A DNA stretch of 64,000 nucleotides from Zhengitettix transpicula (GCA_037074705.1 CM073590.1:41873895-41937894); one strand, 5' to 3'. Positions 24,401 through 35,522 are shown, numbered from the stretch's first letter. Made by a program: numbers and translations. Notes: a model not told the origin generated them from the sequence alone.

Positions 24401-26451
24401 ATACAAACGTCAATGGCGACTTCTTGCAGGCGCAACCTCAATATCAAATTCCTATTCAATTTGATAAAGTGATTGTTTTACAAAGTAGCTTTGTCGCATA
24501 TTCGTAACACAGTACATATTATACACAAGATAAATCACTGATACACGAAAATAATCCCTTTCAATAAACTTCCAGATTCCATGAAGTGTCAGGAACTGAT
24601 AAACATGTAATGTAATCAATAGCTAACAAAATACTTGCTTAACTATATGGTAATTAAATTCATCATAAATAGTTTGAATATGCTGTACATTGTAATATAT
24701 ATTACATGCGACAGAACAGGTTGAAAACCATTAATTTTAATTAAACTGAGTTATTGTCCTAACTCTTTCCACATACTTTGAAACTTGGATTTTCTATGGG
24801 GTCTATGGAGTACGATTTTATAATTATAGGTGAGTGAGTCAACCCAGCTAATATACCAATCGTTCATCACATCTTACCACTCCCAAATTGTTGGCAACTC
24901 CTGTGACAATTTATCGTAGTTGAATGTAACTACTCCTTCGCACTTGAATTACTTCAGTATAAAACTTGTTAGTTAACAAAGCAACGTTGTATTGTTGCAC
25001 ATTAGGAACTTATTGTTCGTGAGAAGTAAATTTTGCAACGCGTTCCGTATTCAAGTAGTAGCGTTACAGGCTATTTGTCGCGATTTTTGTTGGTAGCGCA
25101 TGATACGCCATTTCGACGGCTGGCTCGACCAGAGCGTGAGTCATCAGGCAATGACATTGCCAGATTCTGTTCCCGAGCCTGCTAGAGCCTCCGGAAATAT
25201 TTGTAAATATCAACAACTTATGTACATCGATGTGTGCTGTGTTAGATATTAGGCAAATATAGACCACTATCTTCACTTTGTCAAACATGAATATTTTATA
25301 GTTCCTTGCAATTTCTGTAATTCAACTTGTTCATTATTAAAGATCTCTGATAACAAATCCTAACTTAAATACAATTATTTCAAGAAATTGTGCTAGATTC
25401 CTTATATTACATCACTTTACTACGTGGAACTCCGTACGGAATGTCTGCCATTACACTTATCGTTAAACCATTGAAGGCTATTTAAAAGAGTTTCAAAAAG
25501 TGGATTCCCTTATTTATACTTTAATCAATGCAAGTCTAATTCTTTCGTACTTTTTATTAACATTTAACTTTGTACATACACGCGCAATTTTAGAGCACGG
25601 TTTCTAATCTAAGCACGTCAGTACAAGGAGTACAAATTTAGCAATCACGTGTCTCGTATACTAGTACATCTGTACCTATATAACATGCGCTTTCGGACTA
25701 TATTATTGGGATGTATGATCAGCATTCCTCACATTATCATTGGTGTACTGAATGATATTAAGTGCCGCGATCGCAGTGTCACAGCCCTTTCCAAATACAA
25801 ACGTCATACGACAGGCTCGCGCAACATTCTGCTTGGTTTTGCAGGTATATTTGCTATGTCGTCTACACATGTTTCAAAAGCGTATGTATTGTATCAAGAA
25901 AATGCAATATATTCAGTGTAACGCTTAAAGACTCCCGTTCTCAGTTTTCGAGTTTCTTTTTATGTCAACTGAATAATATTCTACAGATTTTTTTAACACT
26001 TCTTTTAATTTCCGTTTGAGTGGTTCGAGGGTGATTTGAAATGCTTTTTTAAGTACTTTTTTGTTGGATGCTTATTTCAGCAGGTGAAATCGTATTATAT
26101 TTTTGTTAATTAATCTGCCTCCCAGTTTTAACCACGTTTGTCACCGGATGTATATTATGGTCATAGTTAAGTTCGAATCGACTACATGTTTTCGAGTTTC
26201 TGTAATGTTTCAACATTTCGTTGACTTACGTTGTAAGAAAATTATGGTGGGTTTGTGGTTTTAATTTTATTATCGTTTAAGCTATCTGATCCTCTAAAAT
26301 ATCTCGTTAACGAAAGACTGATAATGTACTTTATAGAAATATAGCAAAAAACGGTTCCCGCTCGCGACATTTAATTTGCATTGAAAGTATGAAAAGTTTC
26401 CTTCCGAAAATTAAAAAATAAAAAATATTCAGTTGCCTGCGTGGAAGTTTA
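21493..26451. other. No gene recognised
   Basis: Nearly 5 kb of AT-rich sequence. A B-box-like GGGTTTGAATCC occurs at 22098 without a supporting A box. CACCTGACGAAAG occurs twice (about 23224 and 23596). Patches at 22150-22260 and 24180-24350 are richer in GC but carry no identifiable peptide. Confidence 0.5.
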
Positions 26452-26850
26452 ACAATAATAATATAATTTCAAATATTTCTAATATTATTACTAAAAACTT
26501 TTATATTCTTAGGGAAAGTGCCTAGTATGTTTTCAGACAGATCATTCCAAACCCTTATTAAACTTTTAACAATAGGATATTTCCCAACATGATCTTTTTG
26601 TGCACATGGTCATTAATTGACAAAAACGTTAGATTAATGAGTCAACCATGTCTGTCGAAGCCGCTTGGTCTGCATAAGCCTTTTAGTCAGGAAGGAAGTC
26701 GCCCAAATTTAGAGACTCTGTGGTAGGTTATTCCGCTCTTAACGATTCGAGTTTGCAACGCCATATTCTAACATAGGTCTAACTAGTCATAGATGTGCCT
26801 TGTACTTTTCTTCGGTATATAGCTCAACATTTAACCATATTTTTTGTATT
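26452..26850 (-). pseudogene. Decayed CR1-like LINE ORF2 C-terminus
   Basis: On the minus strand, from about 26815 downward, the translation reads KAHL, stop, LVRPMLEYGVA. This is the (Y/K)xxLVRPxLEYxxxxW motif that follows the reverse transcriptase palm in CR1/L2/Rex-like LINEs. About 230 bases further on comes RVWNDLSENILGTFPKNIK, matching the WN.LP..I....S...FK closing motif of the same proteins. Several stops and a frameshift separate the two, so the copy is dead. The minus-strand 3' side runs into an ATTATTATTG-like simple tail near 26452. I did not see a target duplication. Confidence 0.6.
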
Positions 26851-27579
26851 TAGTGGGCTTTTATGTAATGAGGATCATTTCCGGTCGTATGAACCATATT
26901 TTGTGAAGTGGAACATTCGATCCCGGTTAACTTTTGCGGAAGACTCTTGTAAATAAATAACTTATTCTCTGTAGTACTTATCAAAGCTAGTACGTAAATA
27001 TGTGACAAACATTATAGCTCGTTGTTTCAATTTTACTTGAACTCTTTTGTTTTATTTTCAGGTATGGGCGTATTCTGTCGTCTGTAAAGAGAAGCCGTTT
27101 GTTCCCTGCTCTCGTGAGTGTCCTCAACGTGATTAATTACAAGTAACAATAATTGCTTCTGCTGGAGAGCACATGTGCACATGACAGGTTAGTTCCCTCG
27201 AACAGGTGGTTTGCCCCTATTCGTATTAAGAAAAGTCGTTGGTGAATTTTTCTTCAGTGACCGCAAAATTACCGTGGCAAGCCGACTACAAGTCAGAAAA
27301 TCCAGTGATGATAAAATGCCAGACGACATCCGAGAACCCAAATGGCAGTACATGTGAATACCACTAAAACTTGTTGCCTGTAATTGAATTGTATCGCTGA
27401 GCTTAAGACATTCATTTTGACGCTATTTCAAAATATTCCACGTTTGTACATAAACGGCCTTTTTTTTCTTTTTAACACTCTCTCATGATATTTTTCACCG
27501 TATCATTTCGTTTTTTATATAAAAATTGTTTATTTACTACTTCCAAATAATTATATATATGCTTACTATTTAAAGCAAA
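26851..27579. other. No gene recognised
   Basis: AT-rich. The palindromic GCACATGTGC lies at about 27170-27180. No reading frame of note. Confidence 0.5.
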
Positions 27580-29561
27580 TCTTATAAATAAAAATGAGTG
27601 TATGTATGTATGTATGTTTGTATGTATATATGTATGTTCGTTATACAAATCTACACCGCTGGAGCAAATTTCACCAAATTTCGTACACATGTTCTTTGCG
27701 ACCAGAAAACCAACACTGTCGGGGTGAGACGCGTCTACCACCCCCAGAAGCGGGGGTGGAAATATTTAAACATGCTAAAACAGTCGATATTTCAGTCGGA
27801 TAAATATTTTTAGGGGTCAAAGATATTTATAGTGTTTCCACTGATGATATCTGAATATAATTTTCAACCTCTACACCCTGGGGTAAGAGCACCCCTAGCG
27901 TTTGGGCTGGAGAATACAAATCTATTCCGGTGGATGAAATTTCATCAAATTTCGTACACGTGTTCTTTGCGACCAGTAAACAAACACTGTCGGGGTGAGA
28001 CGCCTCTACGGGGGTGGAAATTTTTAAACATGTTAAAACAGTCGATATTTCGGTCGGATAAATATTTTTAGGGGTCAAAGATATTTATAGTGTTTATTTC
28101 AACCATTTTACGGCATGGGAAAGGTGAACTCTAGGGGTGGGGGTGGAGGAATATTACTAAAAATAACTCTAATACAAACGAGACTGGAGTCAAAAGCAAA
28201 GTTATGGATAACGCTGAGTTTAATTATGCTATAAACTAGCAATTAACCTCCCAGGGACGGGCCTGGTCGGGGGGTGGAAATTGTCAAACATGTTAATCAA
28301 CTTTGCAACTAAATATTTTTCCGGATCAATGAGATTTCTCTACATTTTCACAGATTATAACTTCAGCCCCTTTCGGGCTTATCAGTAGAGCACTTTTAGG
28401 TTTTGGGTGGAGGAACGCTGCAATAAAATAACGCGAATACAACCGAGATTGGAGTCAAATCCAAGGTTATGCATGTCGCCCAGTTCAATTATAGCATCAA
28501 ATTGGCCATTTAGCCCCAAGGGGCGGGAGTGGATGGGATAGAAATTTTCTAACATGTTAAATCATCGATATTAGGGTGGAATAAATAAATGCCGGGACCA
28601 TTGACGTTGATAGTATTTCTACCTATGTTGTTTGTAGGCATGATAGGGGTGGGGGTGGAGGGGATTTCCTTGAAAATAACGGGAAAACAACCGAGATTCG
28701 AGTCAAATCGAAGGTAATGGATGTCGCTGAATTTATTTATGACAATCTGGACAACGCGCGGGTATCGGCTGGGTTGGGATGAGTTGACCGGCTGTTTTTT
28801 GCGTCGATTAAATATATTTCGGGATGAATTAGATTAATAAAATTTCGCTACATGTTCTCTGTGTATAATTTCAACCCCTTTCGGACTCGGAAGGGTGCAC
28901 CCTTAAGGGTGGGCGTGAAGTAGCATTACATAAAAAGAAACCAGAAACTATCGGGATTGTCACTGAGTTTAATTATGACATTAAACTTGACCGTTTAAGT
29001 CCCCGAAGCGGGAGTGGTCGGGGGTGAAAATTTTCAAGCATGTTAAACGGTCGATATTTGCGATAATTATTTCCTGGGGTTAATTACTTTGATAGTATTT
29101 ATACCGATGTTGTTTGTGTATAATTTAACCCCTGTGAGGGGAGCAAGCTTACGGGTGGGGTGGAGGTACGTTAAATAAAAACCCGCAAAAACAACCGAGA
29201 TTCGAATCAATTCAGAGACTATGAATGTCGCTGAGTCTAATTGTGACAACCTGGGTAACGCGATGGGTTGGGGAGGTGGTGGGCGGGGAATAAATTTTCA
29301 GACAATGTAATCGGCCGATTTTTCGTGGAATGCATTCTTTTTCATTATCGCATATTTGTGGGGGTGGTCATCTTCTAACATGTAAAAACGGCCGATATAT
29401 TTAGTCAATGACTTTATCCCCCCTCGGCATGGGAGGTGAGCACATTTAAGGATAGGGTTCGAGGAGCTTTACATAAAAATAGCGCAAAAGTAACCAAAAT
29501 TGGAGTGTTATCGATGGTTATTCATAAATGACATCTCGGGCAACGCCGGGCACCCAGCTAG
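27580..29561 (+). mobile_element. Helitron-like element, same family as 4631-9192
   Basis: It starts with TCTTATAAATAAAAATGAG after A and ends in GCCGGGCACCCAGCTAG before T, the same 3' end as the minus-strand element at 4631. After a GTAT microsatellite (27600-27640) comes the leader with ACACCGCTGGAGCAAATTTC, TTCTTTGCGACCAG and CACTGTCGGGGTGAGACGC. This leader is repeated as a second, slightly shorter copy about 271 bp downstream (TTCTTTGCGACCAG at 27692 and 27963). Then follow five or so diverged modules with AACATGTTAAA landmarks near 27767, 28026, 28290, 28552 and 29040. No transposase is present. The duplicated leader shows that the module boundary and the leader can be amplified together. 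Confidence 0.7.
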
Positions 29562-29941
29562 TTACAAATAAACAACAGTCATATGAAGTCAGAAATATAT
29601 TGACTGACAATTACGTTTCGTCACTAATTTGAGATCTCTTCAGGTATGACTTTTACACTACAAAACCAAACAAATACAATAATTAAAAGAAATTTTTATG
29701 AAAGATTTGGCAGATAATAAATCTTATAAATTTTGGGGGAACTTACAAATGTTTTCTGACTTCAAATGTATTTATACTTCCAAATAACTTCAACATACAC
29801 CAGTTGTATTATCTACACAGCTTCGCGTAGAATTCATGCATTCTTGTGAATGTAAAAAAAAACATAAATAATAAGAAATTCTAATCTAATACGATATACA
29901 GATACACGTTACGATACGCAAGAGAAAAGAGGCTTAATCTG

Positions 29942-29985
<44 letters not shown>

Positions 29986-31124
29986 TTCTTTGAAGAATAA
30001 AGAATGCAGTCTTTCTCAGAGTAAATAATAAATAAAATATTCTCGCTCGTCTAACCGAGTGAAAATATGTATCCGCGTTTATCGACGTTTCGATGACGTT
30101 CACCGTCATTGTCTTCTAGAAAAGACGATGCCAGTGAACATCATATTTTATTCATACTTTGAAGAACTTTACTGGATCTGATACGCGAATGGATTCGGAA
30201 CTAAATAACTTTTTCGTGTGTGTCACTGGTTTTTAAATTGGGATGACGGCTGATTGAAGGATTTACAGTTTAATGTTTTAAACTTCAAAGTCAAAACGTG
30301 GTGTTATATTCGTGCTTTCCAAGAAGTTTGCTATGGGATCTACTTTGTAGTGCTTGGCTTTAATCCTGAATGGCGTAGGCGTGCTGTCAGCATGCTTCCT
30401 GGCCTTTAATGTTCTTCCTGTCTGCTTCCTCTTTGTCTAATGCTTCGCAATTATAACGGTGCTCGCGAGAAAAAAATTCACATTTGCACCCAGCGGACAC
30501 AGCGCTTAATGATGTACGCCTTACAAAGAGTACTTTGTACAACAAATAGCATACTGTCAAGTTGTCAACTTAGGAACTAAATTTTATGCAGGAGCAAAAC
30601 GAGTGTGCGTAAACTAAAACAAACTAACAGCACCAGACTTGATGTAATTTAATTTAATGGATTACAATCCTCTATCTGGGACGAGTTATATCGATTGTGC
30701 CATACGCCAGAAACTATTGGATAAGCAATTTTTAAGTACTTTAAGAAATATCAACTACTGTACTAGTAATTTTCAATTTTTTTACACAACTAAGAGAAGC
30801 CATCAACTAGTGTTCTTATAATAACATTCATATTTCGTCATGTCTCCCTTTCCGTCCTTACGTTGCAACAATTCGAAACCAGATCGAATTGTATGTTCAT
30901 CGAGCTTTAACTAAAAATTATAGGATTCTAGTGTCGATACTTTTAAATAGTTTTCCGATAAGTTCAGAAATTTAAAATACAACACAATAAAAGCCGCACG
31001 TAATAATCAATATCCTGTATTACATATTAAAAAACAATCTTTGAAATTTGTGTTCAGGGTGTCAACTCATTCAAATCCTCTAATATGCGTCTCTAGACCT
31101 AATGTCTAGTCATTATTTTACGCA
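29562..31124. other. No gene recognised; one (AT)n tract
   Basis: Contains an alternating AT tract at 29942-29982. The remainder is AT-rich without coding motifs; 30040-30180 and 30330-30510 are somewhat GC-richer and unassigned. Confidence 0.5.
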
Positions 31125-31405
31125 ATTGCATGGTTAATTCAATGGTGCAAGTGGTGTTCTGTTGTAGGCCTCGGCTCGTTCGTGGCTGATTCTCGTAAAC
31201 TCTCCGTTTAACATTAATCTACCGGAATAAGTTGAAAGGGGTTATATTGTACAATCTGGGCGATCAGTTCCGTGAAAAAACGTTCTAGGAAACGTTTCTT
31301 GCAACAAGGCGAGAGCAGGCGTTCTGCGTGACGTGTGCACCGTCCTGTTTGAAGAAAACATTGTACGCGGCAGTATTTACAAATTGTGATCACATCCTGC
31401 ACACA
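31125..31405 (-). pseudogene. Decayed mariner-type transposase C-terminus
   Basis: The minus-strand translation from 31350 downward reads FLQTGRCTRHAERLL, then LERFFTELIAQIVQYNPFQL, then, after a stop, KRRVYENQPRT. This follows the order of the C-terminal part of Tc1/mariner-family DDE transposases: a QQDGAxxHxA-like motif with the second catalytic aspartate, a PG(R/W)xI..FG..PWPxRSPDL-like stretch, then a VY...P.T..EL motif. Here the aspartate of QDG is replaced by T, the SPDL motif has become NPFQL, and the closing region holds stops. The copy is inactive. No terminal inverted repeats were identified. Similarity is spread over about 80 residues but is weak at each motif. Confidence 0.45.
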
Positions 31406-31445
31406 TGAGAAGGCATAATCTCCTTTTTAAGTTTAAAGCCAGATT
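31400..31445 (-). repeat. Short dispersed repeat shared with 33470-33540
   Basis: The plus-strand text GAGAAGGCATAATCTCCTTT followed by TTAAGTTT at about 31408-31436 matches GAGAAGGAATAATTTCC plus TTTTTTTAAGTTT at 33504-33533. Flanking sequence with GATCAC and GTCACAAG is also partly alike. A related piece may lie at 36952. Nature unknown. Confidence 0.4.
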
Positions 31446-31525
31446 TGATTTGAATACTATCAAAATGCGCTCCTTCGAGCGTGGTTCTTCTATCGAACCG
31501 TTGTGTAGTTCTTTATTTAATTCAG

Positions 31526-32340
31526 CAACTGTCTAAACGCAAAACCCCTGGACCAGACCTGATAACCAACGAAATATTGAAAAATTATCAAAGAAAGCTG
31601 TAGCGTATTTAACCTCAATTTGTAATGGTTGTATAAGACTTAGATACTTTCCTCTGGCACGGAGAATAGCAAACGTCTTCCAATCTCCAAAGTGGAAAGA
31701 ACAAACATGGCCCTGATTACTACAGACCCATAAGCCTACTGTCCAAGCTACTAGAGAAGGTGATCCTAACTATACTGCAAGAATACATACACGAACACGA
31801 AGTTATAGCATCTCATCAGTTTGGCCTCAGACAGTCACACTCGACTACTCACCGACTCAGACTGACAGAGACGATTTATAAATCGATTCTCCGACCCATT
31901 CTTACATACGACTGCCCAGCTTGGAGCAACGCACCTATAACTTCGCTCAAGAAACTTCAAACCATGCATAATAAAGTGATACGTATCGCAATTAACAGCC
32001 CGTGGTCGATACGAAACTGTCAAATACATCAAGAGTTAAAGGTTCCACTAATAACAGACTATATCCACAGAATAACCAGTAACTTCTTCAAAAATATACT
32101 GAAGTGTACAAGTCCAACGAAATTAAACCTAGGACAAAAAAACACTCATAAAACACTTAAACGCAAGCTACCACAAGACTTCCATAAATAATTGTCAACC
32201 TGAACCTAATGCCAGAGGTGTGAAATATTTTCAGATAACCCTCTCTCCAAATTGTTATACTCTTACCCATATGATTTCTTATTATAGCCTAGCCGTGAAT
32301 TGCATATTACTTGCATACCCAGCTAAATAAAGTTAAAAAA
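31526..32340 (+). pseudogene. Jockey-like LINE ORF2, 5'-truncated and internally deleted
   Basis: From 31530 three frames in turn encode KRKTPGPDLITNEILKN, then AYLTSICNGCIRLRYFP, then GPDYYRPISLLSKLLEK and HQFGLRQSHSTTHRL. These are the N-terminal motifs of a Jockey-clade reverse transcriptase in their normal order (PGPD, YRPISLL, FGxRxxHST). The frame 31760-32191 then jumps straight to KSILRPILTYDCPAWS, which normally lies some 250 residues later, so the palm with the FADD active site has been deleted. The rest, to QDFHK and stop at 32191, is the C-terminal tail. A 3' UTR ends in AATAAAGTTAAAAAAA near 32340. A 6-bp AATTCA at both edges could be a remnant target duplication but is too short to count as proof. 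Two frameshifts and the deletion make the copy dead. Confidence 0.8.
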
Positions 32341-33469
32341 ATTCATGTGCTAATTTCTTCGATTTCCGAGAACCTACAGAAAACAACGTCATCCGCAAAT
32401 CTGAAGTTGTGTTCTCCAATTTTTAATCCATGCAATTTTACCGGACAGCTGGTGTGCCGCCCTTAAAAGAGGTGTGAAAATTTAGCTATAGGCACAAGTA
32501 ATGGGAAATTGAATGTACGAGAAGTCTTTATCGCAGTCTAAGAAGAGGAAGGGAAAAGACATTTCAGGCCTATAATGTAATGGAGTTCACAGTGGATGGA
32601 GGAAAAGGAATGGTACAACATACAACACTGCGATCACAGAACAAAAATTGGATCGTTAAGGATGTTGGCTTAGCAACTGCTCTGATGTGAAGAGTTTAGT
32701 TAACGAAAGATCAAGTTGCCGAAATTAGTGTATCTGATAACTGGTTCTAATATTCCTGTCAGGTTGGTTTTTTTCCTTGCACCTTAAGTTTTACAGTCTC
32801 TATAACCATTTGCTTCCTAGATATGAGTATACACAGATATATTACCTAAATGATCTATTTACTATACGTTTTTTTATATAATAACGAAACACAGATAATC
32901 TTATTTTTGTGAACTGCGGTAAATTAAGTTTATATATTATTATAAAACGAGTTTTGTTGTTGTTGTGTGTGTGTCTGAAATGTCAATTCGAACTGACGCT
33001 TTATCAATGTGTAATCGAGGATGTTACATGGCAATAGAACGAGACCAATGTTATGAGAGTAGAATGTTTGCGATGTATTGATTTTTGAATGGAGGACAGG
33101 AAGCCGCAGTGGACATTATTGCGGCGAGTGTAACTGTTTGGGCCATCAGCCGACGTGATCAGCTTGGACAAAGAGGGCGTTGCTTTACTACTCTAATCTA
33201 CGTGCTTCCCTAATACACTTCATATTATTTTTAATATATATTATTCGCACACAATTTTGGTTCTATAAGTGTACTAACTTACTTTTCATTTCCTATGTCT
33301 TTTCTCAATGAATGTATAAAGAGATTAGCAGATTCGGGTGTGGTGAATGTACCCTTGGACACGTATCGCATCAGTGATTCAGAATTTTGTATTCGACAGG
33401 AAATTTGGTGTTCTTTTATTTTTCTACTTACAAAAGGAACTTTAATAGATATTTTCTGCTTTATACTTG
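32341..33469. other. No gene recognised
   Basis: AT-rich with a GTTGTTGTTGTGTGTGTG run at about 32952-32971. A patch with AGGAAGCCGCAGTGGACATT at about 33100 is GC-richer; no motif recognised. Confidence 0.5.
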
Positions 33470-33540
33470 TGACCACAAATTTTCTATATTATCCTGACCA
33501 TGTGAGAAGGAATAATTTCCTTTTTTTAAGTTTGAGTCTC
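33470..33540 (-). repeat. Second copy of the 31400 dispersed repeat
   Basis: GTGAGAAGGAATAATTTCC and the following T run and AAGTTT match 31405-31436. Its right edge runs directly into the left arm of the palindrome centred at 33566. Confidence 0.4.
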
Positions 33541-33601
33541 AACATCAAACAAATAAATTTACTTTTAAAGTAAATTTATTTGTTTGATGTTGAGACCCAA
33601 A
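33531..33601. repeat. Near-perfect snapback palindrome, one-base loop
   Basis: Positions 33536-33565 pair with 33567-33596 in 30 consecutive Watson-Crick pairs around a single unpaired base at 33566. After one mismatch (33535/33597), four more pairs extend the stem to 33531/33601. The arm begins GTCTCAACATCAAACAAATA. Such a long stem with a one-base loop should extrude as a cruciform and is normally unstable in replication. It could be a foldback insertion from template switching, the tip of a young inverted duplication, or an assembly or library snapback artefact. Confidence 0.9.
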
Positions 33602-33664
33602 GTTGGTCGTTTTTAAACTTAATTTCTTATCCTATTAGTTGTACTAGGTACATATACCTTTTTT

Positions 33665-33922
33665 TAGGGTAACGGGCTACATGAGGGTAATCCACATAGT
33701 GGCAACTCCCTTTAAATAGTATAGGAAAGGATTTGAAAGGGGGGACGCGGAAGCGTAGAGGAAGGTAGCCAAGGGTTAACTAGGGGATCCTACCCGGCAT
33801 TCGCCTAAAAGTAATGCAGGGAAAACCCTAGAAACACCTGCATCAGGTAGGTCGGGCATTTTGGTAGTTGTCCCACGCCCTTCCGATAGCGGGAGAAGAG
33901 TTTGCTGTGGGGACGCAGCATT
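33665..33922 (-). repeat. Dispersed KLVEARRRE repeat, 5'-truncated copy
   Basis: Shares with 11708-12055 the blocks TAATCCACATAGTGGCAACT, GGATTTGAAAGG, CAAGGGTTAACTA, AATGCAGGGAAAACCCTAG, CCTGCATCAGGTAGGTCGGG and TTCCGATAGCGGGAG. It stops before the peptide-encoding part. Its left edge carries GCTACATGAGGGTAATCCAC, identical in layout to the copy at 58236 read on the other strand. The minus-strand 3' end leads into CTAAAAAAAGG, a short A tail. Confidence 0.7.
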
Positions 33923-35114
33923 CTCATCGAATTTCTCATTGCTAAAAGTAACTGCAAGAATTTAATATTGTTCTGGGTTTATATACATTTAAAAAAACAT
34001 TACTACAACAAAAGTTTTACTGTGTCGAATTATTTTTGGAAATAGTCTTCTCAGTTTTAGTATTGCCTGATATAGTTCTGAATGAATTTTATCTACTAAT
34101 ATATCCAAAGAGAAAAATATGTTTTTACTAATAGAGATATTAACTTAATGCATTCCATCAGAAAGTCTCAATTCTTCAGGAATGATGAAAATTCTAAGAA
34201 AAGTAACGCACATTACAATTGACTATGTTCAAAACGAATATTAAATTAAATCGTGATATTTGTGTATTTACACTTCTATTTTAAATACCACTTGGCCACA
34301 GACATTTCGAATGTAAATAAATGTTGCCTACAATTTGCCACGTCTTCTTTTTTTTCCTGGTTAAGGATAAAATAGCCATTAATATGCCTCAGTTCATTTC
34401 CAAGTTTGCACGTATGGGTCATGACGAATTTCCTGCTAAAAGTTGTCTTTACCTTCTGTAGAAGGCTGAGCGCAAGGTTGGTTTTTTTTTATCTTACGGA
34501 GGAGACGCGTCAGAACGTGTGGGTTTGAAAGGAACAGATCTTATCCGATGAAATATTTCGAGATGTATTCCGTGTCGCTTGTTTAATGTATTCTTCTCCC
34601 CCTGCTCCATATTAATATGTGCTCAAGGCAGCACATTTGAAGGCTTCTGACGCATAAACTGTGCGAATAATGTCGCTTGTCATTTATGTATTCGCTTTTG
34701 TGTATTTAAGGAGAAAAGGCAGAGGTTTTCGACCGGATGTAGTAAACAGCACGAGTCATTGGACTTCTGCAATGACAGTCCTCTATTCAGTAATATGCTC
34801 CTGATACTCCACATACGCAATAAGTAAAGAGAGTTCGATAAATTCTCCATAGCGTTTTACTGGATTAGAGCAATTCATGTTGAATCATTATCAATTTATT
34901 TTTAGTAACTGACAATCACATTTGTTTTCCTTTTTCTTAAATGCGAAAATTACATTGATATTACATTGGGTTGTGGAATAAAGATATATAACCTAAAAAA
35001 ATTGCAATAACTTAAATCCAGTTTTGTTATTTTTGCGAATGTTTTATTTTCAACCAAGTGACGCAATTTTGTGACTGCGTTAGACGTACAAATTCCAGTT
35101 AACAATATCGGGAG
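33923..35114. other. No gene recognised
   Basis: AT-rich. Homopolymer T runs near 34340 and 34480. Nothing else that I can support. Confidence 0.5.
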
Positions 35115-35205
35115 AAACTATCATTCTCATTGATCTCAAAAAATATTTATTTCACGCAAATATCGGCATTTTTGCATCTTTTAAAATTTCCACCCCTGTC
35201 CCTAG
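35115..35205 (-). repeat. Isolated fragment of the Helitron module
   Basis: CTCAAAAAATATTTATTTCA then CGCAAATATCGG and TTTTAAAATTTCCACCCC reproduce part of one ~280-bp module of the 4631-9192 array, in the same orientation. No element ends are nearby, so this is a stray piece left by deletion, by gene conversion or by insertion of a partial copy. Confidence 0.65.
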
Positions 35206-35286
35206 ATATTGTAATAATGTCTTACCACCATAGTGTGTTTGATTGTGGAGAAGAAAATATTGATTCTATGAAAGGCAGTTAATTTT

Positions 35287-35512
35287 CTTATTTTTAGTCG
35301 CATTAACAGCTATGGTCATTAGCGCCTTTATACAAGTTTTTCATTGTACTAGTCGCGGAACTAATTTTTGTGGGGTTTCTCGGTATTCGAACTCGTACAC
35401 ACACACACGCATACACACACACTCAACATCCATGACCGCGCCGGGATGTGAACCGGGGACCTTGTAATGCGAAACAGTGACACTGACCACTACACCACAG
35501 GAGGTAAGTACA
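35287..35512 (-). mobile_element. tRNA-derived SINE with target duplication
   Basis: On the minus strand, starting near 35505, CCTCCTGTGGTGTAGTGGTC carries an A box and CCCCGGTTCACATCCCGG a B box about 40 bases later: a tRNA-like head. A body with a GTGT-rich run (35396-35425) follows, then GGCGCTAATGACC and a tail TAAAAATAAG. The 10-bp AGTTAATTTT lies at 35277-35286 and again at 35513-35522, so the insertion and its exact borders are supported. The tail and the head closely resemble the copy at 63458-63634, so the two define one SINE family. It is not a functional tRNA gene because no acceptor stem closes the head. Confidence 0.85.
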
Positions 35513-35522
35513 AGTTAATTTT

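Noticed and set aside
27594..28078. Overlapping frames in the leader of the 27580 element
   Set aside because: Products of the microsatellite and leader in several frames; no sign of selection for protein.
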